Shown: in pieces, positions 1 through 8,669 of the stretch
Position numbering within the stretch: position 1 is the first letter of the stretch
How the letters are laid out: each line of letters starts with the position of its first letter
Assembly (NCBI RefSeq): GCF_024979295.1
Contig: NZ_JANLCJ010000009.1
Span: forward strand, 57,513-121,512
From: Herbiconiux daphne
Lineage (GTDB): Bacteria > Actinomycetota > Actinomycetes > Actinomycetales > Microbacteriaceae
Direction of reading: 5' to 3'
Length of the DNA: 64,000 nucleotides
Program-made: the position numbers and the translations under genes
The notes under the pieces: generated by a model
Database searches by the model: none
Told to the model about the DNA's origin: nothing
What the model saw: the letters and a program-made list of their open reading frames with translations, nothing else

Positions 1-91
1 CGCCGCGAGTGCGGCGGCTGTGGCTGCCGTCGTGCGTCGTGAGAGTTTCACGGTCACTCCTTTGTGTGCGTGTTGCGGTGGGATTGGTGGT

Positions 92-130
92 TGAGAGCGC
101 TCTCACGTTTGGGTGTGAGAGCGCTCTCAC
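92..130. promoter_or_regulatory. Pair of LacI-type palindromic operators
   Basis: A perfect 14-bp palindrome TGAGAGCGCTCTCA lies at 92-105 and an extended 16-bp copy GTGAGAGCGCTCTCAC at 115-130, with dyad centres 24 bp apart. The central CG and the NGAGCGCTCN core are typical of LacI-family operators in Actinobacteria. The nearest right-hand gene (metY, 302) starts about 170 bp away, so the sites more likely serve a leftward gene outside the window. That target is an inference. Confidence 0.7.
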
Positions 131-301
131 GATCGAGACAAAACGTAGGTCACTGCTGGCTCACATGTCAAGCCGTTCGCGTATTCCCTTTTCGGCATAC
201 GGGCCCAGGCGCGTGATCCGGCGTAACAGTACTTCGCATTCGGCTCTGGGGAGGGGTCGGCATGCGACCCTGTATCGACCGGACGACGAGAGGAGTGGTC
301 G

Positions 302-1666
302 ATGACTCACGAGAACAGAACAGGCCGCGCGTTCGGGTTCGCCACCCAGCAACTGCACGCGGGGGGAGCGCCGGCCGACGGCATCAATGCCCGGGCCACC
401 CCCATCTACCTGAGTGCCGGCTTCGTCTTCGACGACTTCGAGCAGGCACGCGACCGGTTCGGCGGCGCCGAAGACGGTTTCACCTACACTCGCATCGGCA
501 ACCCCACGAACTCCTCGGTGGAGCGTCGCCTCGCCGCGCTCGAAGGCGGCACCGGCGCCATCCTCGTCGGCAGCGGGCAGGCGGCGGTCTCGGTCGCCAT
601 TCTGGGCCTGCTGCAGGCCGGCGACCACCTGGTGTCGGCGTCGAGCATCTACGAGGGCTCGCGGGGCCTCTTCCTCGACAACTTCTCGCGCCTGGGCATC
701 ACCACCGACTTCGTCGCCGACGCCAACGACGCCCTCGCCTGGGAGCTCGCCATCACCCCGGCGACCCGCGCGTTGTTCGTGGAGTCGATCCCCAACCCCA
801 AGAACGACCTGGTCGACATCGCGCTGGTGGCCGAGGTGGCTCACCGCCACGGCATCCCGCTGATCGTCGACAACACCTTCGCCACCCCCTACCTGCTGCG
901 GCCGCTGCAGCACGGAGCCGACATCGTGGTGCACTCGGCCAGCAAGTTCCTGGCCGGTCACGGCTCGGTGCTCGGTGGCGCCGTCGTCAGCGGCGACGGG
1001 TTCGACTGGTCAGCCGCGACCTCCGGGGTCGCGCACTTCCCGCACCTCACCGAGCCGACCCGTTCGCTCGGCGGCCGGAGCTTCGTCGAGCGCTTCGGCG
1101 CCGAGGCGTTCCTCGTCTACGCCCGTGACGTGGTGACCGCACGCTTCGGCCCGACGCCGTCGCCGATCAACGCCTTCCTCATCCAGCAGGGCATCGAGAC
1201 CCTGTCGCTGCGGGTGGACCGCCAGTCGGCCAACGCCCTGGCCATCGCCGAGTGGCTCGAGGCGCAGCCCGACATCGAGTCGGTCGACTACTCGGGGCTG
1301 CCGTCGAACCCGTTCCACGCCCTGGCCCAGCACTACCTGCCGCGAGGCCAGGGCTCGGTCTTCTCGTTCACGCTGCGCGGGGGCGCCGCGGCGGCCGAGC
1401 AGTTCATCAACGCCGTCGAGCTCTTCACCCGCATGACCCACCTCGGAGACGTGCGGTCGCTCATCATCCACCCGGCGTCGACCACCCACGCCTGGCGCTC
1501 GGAGCAGCAGTTGCGCGACGCGGGCATCTGGCCCGGTCTCATCCGGCTCTCGGTCGGCGTCGAAGACCTGCCCGATCTGCTCGCCGACCTCCAGCACGCG
1601 CTCGACGTGGTGCGGGCGAGCGCGCCCGCGCCGGCCGTCGCCGACCTCGTGAGCGAGGCTCGCTAG
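302..1666 (+). CDS. metY: O-acetylhomoserine sulfhydrylase (Cys/Met metabolism PLP enzyme)
   Basis: A 454-residue enzyme of the Cys/Met-metabolism PLP-dependent family. It probably condenses O-acetylhomoserine with sulfide to give homocysteine in methionine synthesis. Visible landmarks are YTRIGNPT at 62-69 (phosphate/substrate contact), SGQAA at 91-95, the cofactor Asp190 in VDNTFATP, and the Schiff-base lysine K215 in HSASKFLAGHG. The ATG follows a GAGAGGAG ribosome site 5-6 nt upstream. Length and the N-terminal FATQQLHAGG start fit MetY better than the shorter cystathionine gamma-synthases, but sister activities such as O-succinylhomoserine sulfhydrylase cannot be excluded. A flavin monooxygenase begins 2 bp after the stop, suggesting one sulfur-related operon. 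Confidence 0.9.
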   Translation: MTHENRTGRAFGFATQQLHAGGAPADGINARATPIYLSAGFVFDDFEQARDRFGGAEDGFTYTRIGNPTNSSVERRLAALEGGTGAILVGSGQAAVSVAILGLLQAGDHLVSASSIYEGSRGLFLDNFSRLGITTDFVADANDALAWELAITPATRALFVESIPNPKNDLVDIALVAEVAHRHGIPLIVDNTFATPYLLRPLQHGADIVVHSASKFLAGHGSVLGGAVVSGDGFDWSAATSGVAHFPHLTEPTRSLGGRSFVERFGAEAFLVYARDVVTARFGPTPSPINAFLIQQGIETLSLRVDRQSANALAIAEWLEAQPDIESVDYSGLPSNPFHALAQHYLPRGQGSVFSFTLRGGAAAAEQFINAVELFTRMTHLGDVRSLIIHPASTTHAWRSEQQLRDAGIWPGLIRLSVGVEDLPDLLADLQHALDVVRASAPAPAVADLVSEAR

Positions 1667-1668
1667 CC

Positions 1669-3009
1669 GTGTCGCGCCTGCAGCATTTCGGCTGGTTCCT
1701 CTCGCGGGGTTTCGGCCCGCACGGCTGGGGCCACCCCTACTACGAGTGGAATCACCGCTGGCACGGCCCGAAGCTCTACCAGCAGTCGGCACGCGACCTC
1801 GAGCAGGCGGGATTCGACCTCGTCATCGTCGAAGACGCCCTCTCGCTCGGCAACGCCGACACGCTCGACCTGCGCGTCCGCAGCGCCTACGGCGGGCCGA
1901 AGCACGACCCGTTGCTGCTCGCGCCCTATCTCTTCGCCGCAACCTCGCACCTCGGCATCGCGCCCACCGTCAACCCGCTCGCCTACTCGCCATACCAGGC
2001 GGCGCGTCAGTTCGCGACGATGCAGCACCTCAGCGACTACCGCTTCGGCATCAACGTGGTGACGGATGTCGGCTCCAGCCGCCACTTCGGCGCCGAGCCC
2101 CTGGCGCACGACGCCGCCTACGATCGCGCCGAGGAGTGGCTCACGGCGGTGCGCCGGCTCTGGCACAGCTGGGGACCCGACGCGCTCATCGCCGATGCGG
2201 CCACGGCGCACTTCGCCGACGGCTCGAAGCTCGACGCCTTCGAGCACCGCGGCGAGCACTACCGTTTCGACGGACCCCTCAACGCGCTGCCGTTCCCCGA
2301 ACTCGGCTCCGAGCACCTCTCGGGTGACCCGATCGTGGTGTCGCCCGGCGGTTCGGGCCGCGGGCTCAACTTCGCCGGCGAGCAGTCCGACGTGCAGCTC
2401 GCGCTCGCCTCGCTCGACGTCGACACCATCCGCGCCTACCGCGCCAAGGTGATCGAGGCCGCCGAAGGGCACGGCCGCAGCGCCCGCGACATCGACATCC
2501 TGTTCGTGTTCAAGCCCATCGTCACCTCGAGTTCCGACGAGGCCCAGCGCATCGTCGACGCCTCCGCGCACCCCGACGACGCCACGCTGCTGCAGATCGC
2601 CGCCGGTCAGTCGAGCGACCTCGAGACCGACCTCACCGTGCTCGACCTCGACAAGCCGATCGACCCCGCCATCTTCGGCGATCACGTCTCGCGCGGCAGC
2701 ATCAAGGGTCTGCTCGGAAAGTTCGACAGTTTGGCCGACGCCTCTCTCCGCGACATCCTGACCGCCAAGGCGAAGCTCGGCCGCATCTCCGAGCGGGCCG
2801 GCTACGTGGGCACGGCTGACGAGATCGCCGACTTCATCCAGGAGCTCGGCGACGAGGCCGACAACGACGGCTTCATCTTCTCGGGCGACCTGCACCCGGT
2901 CACCATCCACCGCATGCTCGACGAACTCGTGCCGATCCTGCGCCGCCGCGGCATCCTGCGCACCGAGTTCGGCGACGGCGGCCTGCGCGGCAACCTGCGC
3001 GACTTCTGA
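1669..3009 (+). CDS. FMN-dependent monooxygenase, NtaA/SnaA/DszA type (LLM class)
   Basis: A 446-residue luciferase-like monooxygenase whose N-terminus (LQHFGWFLSRGFGPHGWG, then HPYYEWNH) and length match the NtaA/SnaA/DszA branch, which uses reduced FMN from a partner reductase to oxidise sulfur- or nitrogen-containing organics. The frame is open further upstream, but the GTG at 1669 lies 2 bp after the metY stop and immediately precedes the conserved SRLQHFGWF segment, so it is the likely start. Coupling to metY suggests the enzyme liberates sulfur (for example from sulfonates or alkylated thiols) for assimilation. That substrate class is inferred. No flavin reductase is visible nearby. Confidence 0.85.
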   Translation: MSRLQHFGWFLSRGFGPHGWGHPYYEWNHRWHGPKLYQQSARDLEQAGFDLVIVEDALSLGNADTLDLRVRSAYGGPKHDPLLLAPYLFAATSHLGIAPTVNPLAYSPYQAARQFATMQHLSDYRFGINVVTDVGSSRHFGAEPLAHDAAYDRAEEWLTAVRRLWHSWGPDALIADAATAHFADGSKLDAFEHRGEHYRFDGPLNALPFPELGSEHLSGDPIVVSPGGSGRGLNFAGEQSDVQLALASLDVDTIRAYRAKVIEAAEGHGRSARDIDILFVFKPIVTSSSDEAQRIVDASAHPDDATLLQIAAGQSSDLETDLTVLDLDKPIDPAIFGDHVSRGSIKGLLGKFDSLADASLRDILTAKAKLGRISERAGYVGTADEIADFIQELGDEADNDGFIFSGDLHPVTIHRMLDELVPILRRRGILRTEFGDGGLRGNLRDF

Positions 3010-3015
3010 CCGATC

Positions 3016-3093
3016 CGGTTAGCGGATGCAGATTTCACGACAAGCGACGCCGAATACGGCGTCGCTCGTCGGAAAAGCTGCATCCGTCAACCG
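3016..3093. repeat. 78-bp near-perfect palindrome between convergent genes
   Basis: Left arm 3016-3052 and right arm 3057-3093 are inverted copies with 31 of 37 positions paired around the loop AATA. The inner 9 bp (3044-3052 with 3057-3065) and the outer GGATGCAG/CTGCATCC are perfect. It sits 6 bp after the monooxygenase stop. It could be a bidirectional terminator or a repetitive palindromic (REP/MITE-like) element. No T-tract follows either arm. Confidence 0.75.
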
Positions 3094-3105
3094 ATTCACG
3101 TGCAA

Positions 3106-3136
3106 GAACGGCCCGGGCGCGATGCCCGGGCCGTTC
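3106..3136. terminator. Strong GC-rich hairpin between convergent genes
   Basis: A 13-bp perfect stem, GAACGGCCCGGGC (3106-3118) paired with 3124-3136 across the 5-nt loop GCGAT, lies 38 bp beyond the end of the leftward sugar-binding protein gene. It is probably the terminator of the ABC operon on the minus strand. U-poor terminators of this kind are common in Actinobacteria. A short GCA trinucleotide run (about 3151-3166) separates it from the gene. Confidence 0.65.
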
Positions 3137-3173
3137 TCGGTGTCACTGACGCAGCAGCAGCAGCAGCTACTAC

Positions 3174-4286
3174 TTACTGCTGGGTCAGCGGCTCGAGAGT
3201 GGGGTCGTTGGCGTAGGCCTCGGCCGCGTTCTCCTTGGTGACGATCACCGGGTCGAGCAGGAAGGCCGGAACGACCTTCACGCCGTTGTCGTAGGACTCG
3301 GTGTCGTTCACGTCGACCTCTTCGCCCTTCTGCAGCTCCGACACCATCGCGATGGCCTGCTTGACGAGGTTGCGGGTGTCCTTGTTGATGGTGGAGTACT
3401 GCTCGCCGGCCATGATCGACTTGACCGACTCGACCTCGGAGTCCTGACCGGTGACGATCGGGATGGGCTTTCCGGCGGCCTTCACCGAGGTGATGATCGC
3501 GCGGGCCAGGGTGTCGTTGGGCGACAGCACGCCGTCGAGCTCGGCCGAACCGTAGCTCGAGGTGAGCAGCGAGTCCATGCGGCTCTGCGCGTTCTCGGCC
3601 TTCCAGCCGGCGGTGGCGGTCTGCTTGATGTCGGTCTGGCCCGAGACGACGACCACGTCGCCCGAGTCGATGGCCGGCTGCAGCACGCTCATGGCGCCGT
3701 CGAAGAAGACGGCCGAGTTGGCGTCATCCGACGAGCCCGAGAACAGCTCGATGTTGTAGGGGCCGGTGGGCTTCTTGGCCTTCATGCCGTCGAGCAGGGC
3801 CTGACCCTGCAGCTCGCCGACCTTGAAGTTGTCGTAGGCGACGTAGTAGTCGACGTTCGGCGTGTTGAGGATGAGGCGGTCGTAGGCGATGACCGGGATG
3901 CCGGCGTCGGCCGCGGCCTGAACCTGCGTGGCGAGCTGGCCACCGTCGGCGGCGCCGATGATGATGGCCTTCGCGCCCTTGGTGATCATGGCCGAGATCT
4001 GGTCCTGCTGGTCTTTCACCGTGGTGCTCGCACCGGCGTACTGCACGTCGGACTTGAAGCCGGCCTCGGCGAGACCGTCTTCGAACAGTCCACCGGCGAG
4101 CACCCAGTTCTCCGACGTCTTCGACGGAAGGGCGACACCGATCAGCGAATCGGCCGGGAAGCCGGCGGCTGCCGCGTCGGTCGAACCAGAGGCCGAGCCC
4201 GAGTCATCCGAGCGCGTGGAACAACCGGACAATGCGAGAGCCGCAACAGCGGTCAGAGCCGCCGTCGCGAGGAGCATTTTCTTCAT
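3174..4286 (-). CDS. chvE: Multiple-monosaccharide ABC transporter, sugar-binding lipoprotein (ChvE-like)
   Basis: A 370-residue periplasmic-binding-type lipoprotein. The signal peptide MKKMLLATAALTAVAALALSGC ends in a lipobox with lipidated Cys22, so it is tethered outside the membrane. The mature part is a type-1 sugar-binding fold (IGVALPSKTSENWV, then DQQDQISAMITKGAKAIII), close to ChvE/XylF proteins that bind arabinose, xylose, glucose or galactose. It is the third gene of a minus-strand operon with ATPase (5729-7306) and permease (4350-5732), about 60 bp downstream of the permease. The sugar is not deducible. The ROK repressor at 7409 probably controls it. Confidence 0.88.
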   Translation of the reverse strand: MKKMLLATAALTAVAALALSGCSTRSDDSGSASGSTDAAAAGFPADSLIGVALPSKTSENWVLAGGLFEDGLAEAGFKSDVQYAGASTTVKDQQDQISAMITKGAKAIIIGAADGGQLATQVQAAADAGIPVIAYDRLILNTPNVDYYVAYDNFKVGELQGQALLDGMKAKKPTGPYNIELFSGSSDDANSAVFFDGAMSVLQPAIDSGDVVVVSGQTDIKQTATAGWKAENAQSRMDSLLTSSYGSAELDGVLSPNDTLARAIITSVKAAGKPIPIVTGQDSEVESVKSIMAGEQYSTINKDTRNLVKQAIAMVSELQKGEEVDVNDTESYDNGVKVVPAFLLDPVIVTKENAAEAYANDPTLEPLTQQ

Positions 4287-4349
4287 CTTTGATTACTTTC
4301 TCTCTGTGGGTGTGGTGTTAGGGATGGAAAAGAAGCGGATGCCGCGGCC

Positions 4350-5732
4350 TCAGCCGCGCGGGCGGGAGGTGTCGGGGCTGCCGGCCGTCGGCACGAGCAT
4401 CTCGGGCGACTCCGACTCGGCCTGACCCGAGCCCACCGCGGGCGCCGCGGGGAAGTCGTCGTCGGTCGCGATGGTGCGGCGGAAGCGTCTCGTGAGCAGG
4501 CCCGTGATCGAGGGCCGCCCCTGCGTCTTGTTCCAGACGTCGAGGCCGACGGCCACCAGCAGCACGAGGCCCTTGATGATCTGCACGCGGTCGGCGCCCA
4601 CGCCGAGCAGCTGCAGGCCGTTGTTCAGCACGGCCATCACGAGACCACCGATGATCGATCCGGCCACGGTTCCGATGCCACCGGCGACGGCGGCGCCACC
4701 GATGAAGACCGCGGCGATCGCGTCGAGCTCCCAGCCGATGCCGTCCTGCGGGCCGGAGGCCTGCGAGCGGGCCACGAAGATCATGCCGGCGAGGGCCGCC
4801 AGGGTCGACATGTTCATCATGACGAGGAAGTCGATGCGACGCGATTTCACACCCGACAGCTCGGCGGCGTGCTTGTTGCCGCCGACCGAGTAGATGTGGC
4901 GGCCGAAGATCGTGTTGCGGGTGACGAAGGAGTACACCAGCACGAGCACGCCCAGGATGATGCCCGACACCGGGAAGCTCGTGCCCACCCGGCCGCCGGC
5001 GAAGAGCACGGTCGCGATGACGATGACCGCAACGAGGATGACGAGCTTCACGATGCTCACCCAGAGCGGCGCGGGCTCGGAGCCCATCTTGCGCTGGGTG
5101 CGGCGTGCGCGCCACTCCATGAAGATCACGGCGAGCACGACGATGAGGCCGAGCAGCAGGGTGAGGTTGTTGTAGCCCGTGTCGGGGCCCACCTCGGGCA
5201 GGTAGCCCGCACCGATCTCGGTGAAGCCCTGCGGCACCGGGATGGTGTTCGCGTTGCCGATCAGCTGGTTGCCGCCACGGAAGATGAGCATGCCGGCCAG
5301 GGTCACGATGAACGCCGGCACGCCCACGAACGCGACCCACCAGCCCTGCCAGGCGCCGATCAACGCGCCGACGACGAGGCCGAGCAGGATGCCGAGCGGC
5401 CAGGGCAGGTTCCAGTCCTGCATCGCGGTCGCCACCACGATGCCCACGAACGCCGCGACCGAACCGACCGAGAGGTCGATGTGGCCTGCGATGATCACCA
5501 TCACCATGCCGATGGCGAGGATGAGGATGTAGGCGTACTGGCTGACCAGGTTGATCAGGTTGCCCGACGACAGCGTGAGGCCGTCGGTGAGGATCTCGAA
5601 CAGCACGATGATGGCGATCAGGCTGAACAGGATGCCGAACTGGCGGGTGTTCGACGTGCCGCCGCCGAACATCTTGCCGAGGTCTCGAATCGACGCCCGC
5701 TTCTTCGTGGGGGCCTGGTCGGATGCGCTCAT
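4350..5732 (-). CDS. gguB: Multiple-monosaccharide ABC transporter permease (GguB/MmsB-like)
   Basis: A 460-residue integral membrane protein with about ten hydrophobic segments, beginning near residue 31 (FGILFSLIAIIVLFEIL). The motif HIDLSVGSVAAF and the GWWVAFVGVPAFIVTLAGMLIFRGG stretch are hallmarks of the RbsC/XylH permease family. Its size is larger than RbsC and fits the GguB/MmsB branch. The C-terminal 60 residues are hydrophilic and cytoplasmic. Its ATG overlaps the ATPase stop by four bases (ATGA, 5729-5732), so the two are translationally coupled. The family usually works as GguA-GguB-ChvE importing several aldoses. Confidence 0.88.
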   Translation of the reverse strand: MSASDQAPTKKRASIRDLGKMFGGGTSNTRQFGILFSLIAIIVLFEILTDGLTLSSGNLINLVSQYAYILILAIGMVMVIIAGHIDLSVGSVAAFVGIVVATAMQDWNLPWPLGILLGLVVGALIGAWQGWWVAFVGVPAFIVTLAGMLIFRGGNQLIGNANTIPVPQGFTEIGAGYLPEVGPDTGYNNLTLLLGLIVVLAVIFMEWRARRTQRKMGSEPAPLWVSIVKLVILVAVIVIATVLFAGGRVGTSFPVSGIILGVLVLVYSFVTRNTIFGRHIYSVGGNKHAAELSGVKSRRIDFLVMMNMSTLAALAGMIFVARSQASGPQDGIGWELDAIAAVFIGGAAVAGGIGTVAGSIIGGLVMAVLNNGLQLLGVGADRVQIIKGLVLLVAVGLDVWNKTQGRPSITGLLTRRFRRTIATDDDFPAAPAVGSGQAESESPEMLVPTAGSPDTSRPRG

Positions 5733-7306
5733 CGGTTCACAGCCTTCTTCTTCATGGAGGTCATGCTCCTCATCAGGGTTTCGGGATCCGCCTCGGCGGC
5801 GGGGACGTCGTTGGTGATGGTGCCCTCGAAGATCGTGTAGATGCGGTCGGAGACGCCGAGCAGCTCCGGCAGCTCGCTCGAGATCATGATCACGCCCTTG
5901 CCCTGGGCCGCGAGCTCACGGATGATGCCGTAGATCTCGGTCTTCGCACCCACATCGATGCCGCGGGTGGGCTCGTCGAGGATGAGCAGGTCGGGGTCGG
6001 TGAACATCCACTTGGCGAGCACGACCTTCTGCTGGTTGCCGCCCGAGAGCTTGCCGACGCCCTCGTTCACCGTGGGGGTCTTGATGCGCAACGTCTTGCG
6101 GTACTGCTCGGCGATCTGGTACTCCGAGATGTCGTTCACCACGTCGGCGCGCGAGATCTTCTTGAGCTTGGCCGACACCACCGAGCGCTTGATGTCGTCG
6201 AGCAGGTTGAGGCCGAGCGCCTTGCGGTCTTCGCTCACGTAGGCGAGACCGTGGTCGATCGCCTCCGAGACGTTGCGCAGCTGGATCTGCTTGCCGTCTT
6301 TGATGATCTCGCCCGACACGAACTCGCCGTAGGCGCGGCCGAAGATGCTCATCGCGAGCTCGGTGCGGCCGGCGCCCATGAGTCCGGCGAAGCCCACGAC
6401 CTCGCCGCGACGCACGAAGAAGCTCGAGTTCTTCACGACCATGCGCTCGGAGACCACCGGATGACGCACGTTCCAGTTCTTGACCTCGAAGAACACCTCG
6501 CCGACCTTGGTGTTGCGATCGGGGAAGCGGTTCTCGAGCGTGCGGCCCACCATGCCCCGGATGATGCGGTCTTCGTTGACGCCGTCGGCCTTGACGTTCA
6601 GCGTCTCGATGGTCTTGCCGTCGCGGATGATGGTGATCGCGTCGGCCACCTGCTCGATCTCGTTGAGCTTGTGCGAGATCATGATCGACGAGATGCCGCG
6701 GCCCTTGAGCCCGCGGATCAGGTCGAGCAGGTGCTGCGAGTCGGCCTCGTTGAGGGCCGCGGTCGGCTCGTCGAGGATGAGCAGCTTCACCGACTTGTTG
6801 AGCGCCTTGGCGATCTCGACCAGCTGCTGCTTGCCCACGCCGATGTTCTTGATCTGCGTGTCGGGGTCGTCTTCGAGGCCGACCCGCGCGAGCAGCTCGA
6901 TGGCCCGGCGCTTGGCCGACACCCAGTCGATGGCGCCGAAGCGGGTGGGCTCGTTTCCCAGGAAGATGTTCTCGGTGATCGAGAGCTCGGGAATCAGCGC
7001 CAGTTCCTGGTGGATGATGACGATGCCGGCGGCCTCGGACGACTTGATGTCTTTGAAGTGCACCTCGGAGCCCTCGAAGAGGATGTCGCCCGTGTAGGTG
7101 CCGTAGGGGTAGACGCCCGACAGCACCTTCATCAGGGTCGACTTGCCGGCCCCGTTCTCACCGCAGATCGCGTGGATCTCGTCGGCCCGAACCTCCAGGG
7201 AGACATCCGACAGCGCCTTGACGCCCGGGAACTCCTTGGTGATCGAACGCATCTCGAGGATGACGGGAGACTCCCGCACGTCGCTCGTGTTCGCACGCGT
7301 GTCCAA
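5729..7306 (-). CDS. gguA: Multiple-monosaccharide ABC transporter ATP-binding protein (GguA/MmsA-like)
   Basis: A double-NBD sugar ABC ATPase of about 525 residues. The first domain has Walker A GENGAGKST, a degenerate signature GVGKQQLVEIAKAL and Walker B LLILDEPTAAL. The second has a degenerate Walker A (GLMGAGRTEL) with intact LSGGNQQKVVLAKW and LLILDEPTRGID, the pattern of RbsA/XylG/GguA. The frame is open to a TTG at 7381, but that has no ribosome site. A TTG at 7306 is preceded at exactly 8 nt by AGGAGG (7315-7320) and gives the family length, so 7306 is preferred. It is the first gene of the operon and energises uptake by the downstream permease and lipoprotein. Confidence 0.88.
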   Translation of the reverse strand: MDTRANTSDVRESPVILEMRSITKEFPGVKALSDVSLEVRADEIHAICGENGAGKSTLMKVLSGVYPYGTYTGDILFEGSEVHFKDIKSSEAAGIVIIHQELALIPELSITENIFLGNEPTRFGAIDWVSAKRRAIELLARVGLEDDPDTQIKNIGVGKQQLVEIAKALNKSVKLLILDEPTAALNEADSQHLLDLIRGLKGRGISSIMISHKLNEIEQVADAITIIRDGKTIETLNVKADGVNEDRIIRGMVGRTLENRFPDRNTKVGEVFFEVKNWNVRHPVVSERMVVKNSSFFVRRGEVVGFAGLMGAGRTELAMSIFGRAYGEFVSGEIIKDGKQIQLRNVSEAIDHGLAYVSEDRKALGLNLLDDIKRSVVSAKLKKISRADVVNDISEYQIAEQYRKTLRIKTPTVNEGVGKLSGGNQQKVVLAKWMFTDPDLLILDEPTRGIDVGAKTEIYGIIRELAAQGKGVIMISSELPELLGVSDRIYTIFEGTITNDVPAAEADPETLMRSMTSMKKKAVNR

Positions 7307-7408
7307 CAGGGAGACCTCCTCGTCTGGGGCTTGCTTCGTGTCTGGCTTCGGTAGTCTCCATCTTTCGCGCGGTGTGGTCAAGTTGTGAACGCAACGGCGC
7401 GATAACGA

Positions 7409-8602
7409 CTAGGTCTCGAATCCCACCGCTTCGAATTCCTGGATCACGATCGCGGCCCCGCCCAGCGCTTCGGCGCGGTCGGTGAACGACGACATCGTCA
7501 ATTCGGTCGAGTCGTGCACGACCGGCGAGCTGTAGCGCACGAAGCCCTTGCGCACCGGCTCGAGCAGGATCTCGCCGAGCCCGGCGAGCGGCCCGCCGAG
7601 CACGAGCATCTGCGGATTGACGAGGTTGGCGATGGCGGCGAGGGCGCGGCCGAGCGCCCGGCCGGCGTCGTCGATCACGTGCAGCGTCGCCTTGTCGCCC
7701 GCCTGGGCGAGCGCGATGATGTCGCTGGTCGTGCGCACGTTCTGCGGCTCGCGGCTGAGCAGTTCGATCATGATGGCGGTCGACGCCACGGTCTCGAGGC
7801 AGCCGCGGTTTCCGCAGCGGCAGATCAGGCCGTGCTCGTGGATCGGCAGGTGGCCGATCTCGCCGCTCACACCGATGTTGCCCGGAAAGATCTCGCCGCC
7901 GAGGATGAGGCCCGAGCCGATGCCCGTGCCGACCTTCACGAACACGAGGTCGTCGACGCCCTTGTGCGGCCCCCAGGTGATCTCGGCGATCGCGCCGAGG
8001 TTGGCGTCGTTCTCGAGCATGACCGGCATGCGCAGCCGCTCTTGGATGTGGTCGACCGTGATGCCCACCCACTCCGGCAGGATGGTGCCGTCGATCACGG
8101 CGTGGCTCCGCCGGTCGATGGGGCCGGGCACCCCGAGACCCACGCCGATCAGCGCGTCGCGGCTGCTGCCGCACTCGGCGAGCACCTCGTCGAGAACGGT
8201 GGAGGCGACATCCAGGGCGAGGTCGGCCTCATGGCCGAGCGGCAGATGCACCCAGCGTTCGCCGACCACGCGGTAGTTGATCGAGGTGACCACGACCCGC
8301 ACGTGGCTGCGGCCGATGTCGATGCCGGCGGCGAGCGTGTCGTCGCCCGTCAGGCTCACGGCGAGGGCGCGCCGGCCCGAGCTCGTGGTGGGCGACGTGG
8401 CGAGCAGCCCGCGATCGACCATCGCCTTGACGATGTTCGACACGGTCGCCGTCGACAGCCCGGTCTGGCGCGACAACTCGGCCTGGGTGAGCGAGCCCGA
8501 CTGCAGCAGCGACCGCACGATGCGCTGCTGGTTCGAGCGGCGGAGTGAGGCCTGCGACCCCGGCTTGACGCTCCGGCGCTCGGAAAGGTGCCCAGACGTC
8601 AT
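7409..8602 (-). CDS. ROK-family transcriptional regulator
   Basis: A 397-residue ROK (NagC/Mlc/XylR-type) protein. An N-terminal winged HTH (about residues 18-75, ending in STATVSNIVKAMVDRGLL) precedes an actin-like sugar-binding domain with GIDIGRSHVRVVV, the phosphate/ATP-loop-like GVGLGVPGPID and the ROK zinc site GLICRCGNRGCLETVAS. It is encoded on the same strand just upstream of the GguAB-ChvE genes and is most likely their sugar-responsive repressor. The imperfect dyad at 8625-8653 in front of it is a candidate autoregulatory operator. The effector sugar is unknown. Confidence 0.87.
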   Translation of the reverse strand: MTSGHLSERRSVKPGSQASLRRSNQQRIVRSLLQSGSLTQAELSRQTGLSTATVSNIVKAMVDRGLLATSPTTSSGRRALAVSLTGDDTLAAGIDIGRSHVRVVVTSINYRVVGERWVHLPLGHEADLALDVASTVLDEVLAECGSSRDALIGVGLGVPGPIDRRSHAVIDGTILPEWVGITVDHIQERLRMPVMLENDANLGAIAEITWGPHKGVDDLVFVKVGTGIGSGLILGGEIFPGNIGVSGEIGHLPIHEHGLICRCGNRGCLETVASTAIMIELLSREPQNVRTTSDIIALAQAGDKATLHVIDDAGRALGRALAAIANLVNPQMLVLGGPLAGLGEILLEPVRKGFVRYSSPVVHDSTELTMSSFTDRAEALGGAAIVIQEFEAVGFET

Positions 8603-8624
8603 GCACCCACCGTGCCCGATGACG

Positions 8625-8653
8625 ACTTTGTAGTCAATTAGTTAACGCAAAGT
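8625..8653. promoter_or_regulatory. Candidate operator upstream of the ROK gene
   Basis: ACTTTG at 8625-8630 and CAAAGT at 8648-8653 form an inverted repeat with a 17-bp AT-rich spacer that also holds the palindrome GTTAAC. It lies 22-50 bp upstream of the ROK start and is conspicuously A+T-rich for this genome, as expected for a promoter/operator. The same half-sites recur upstream of the efflux gene (10512-10534). Confidence 0.45.
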
Positions 8654-8669
8654 GGTGCTGAACCGAGAC

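Noticed and set aside
1..301. SAM-type riboswitch upstream of metY
   Set aside because: No paired stem pattern or conserved core could be recognised in 131-301. Only the two palindromes and a ribosome site are seen.
3140..3173. CRISPR-like or microsatellite array (GCA repeats)
   Set aside because: Only about five trinucleotide units after the chvE stop, no spacers, and no cas genes anywhere in the window.
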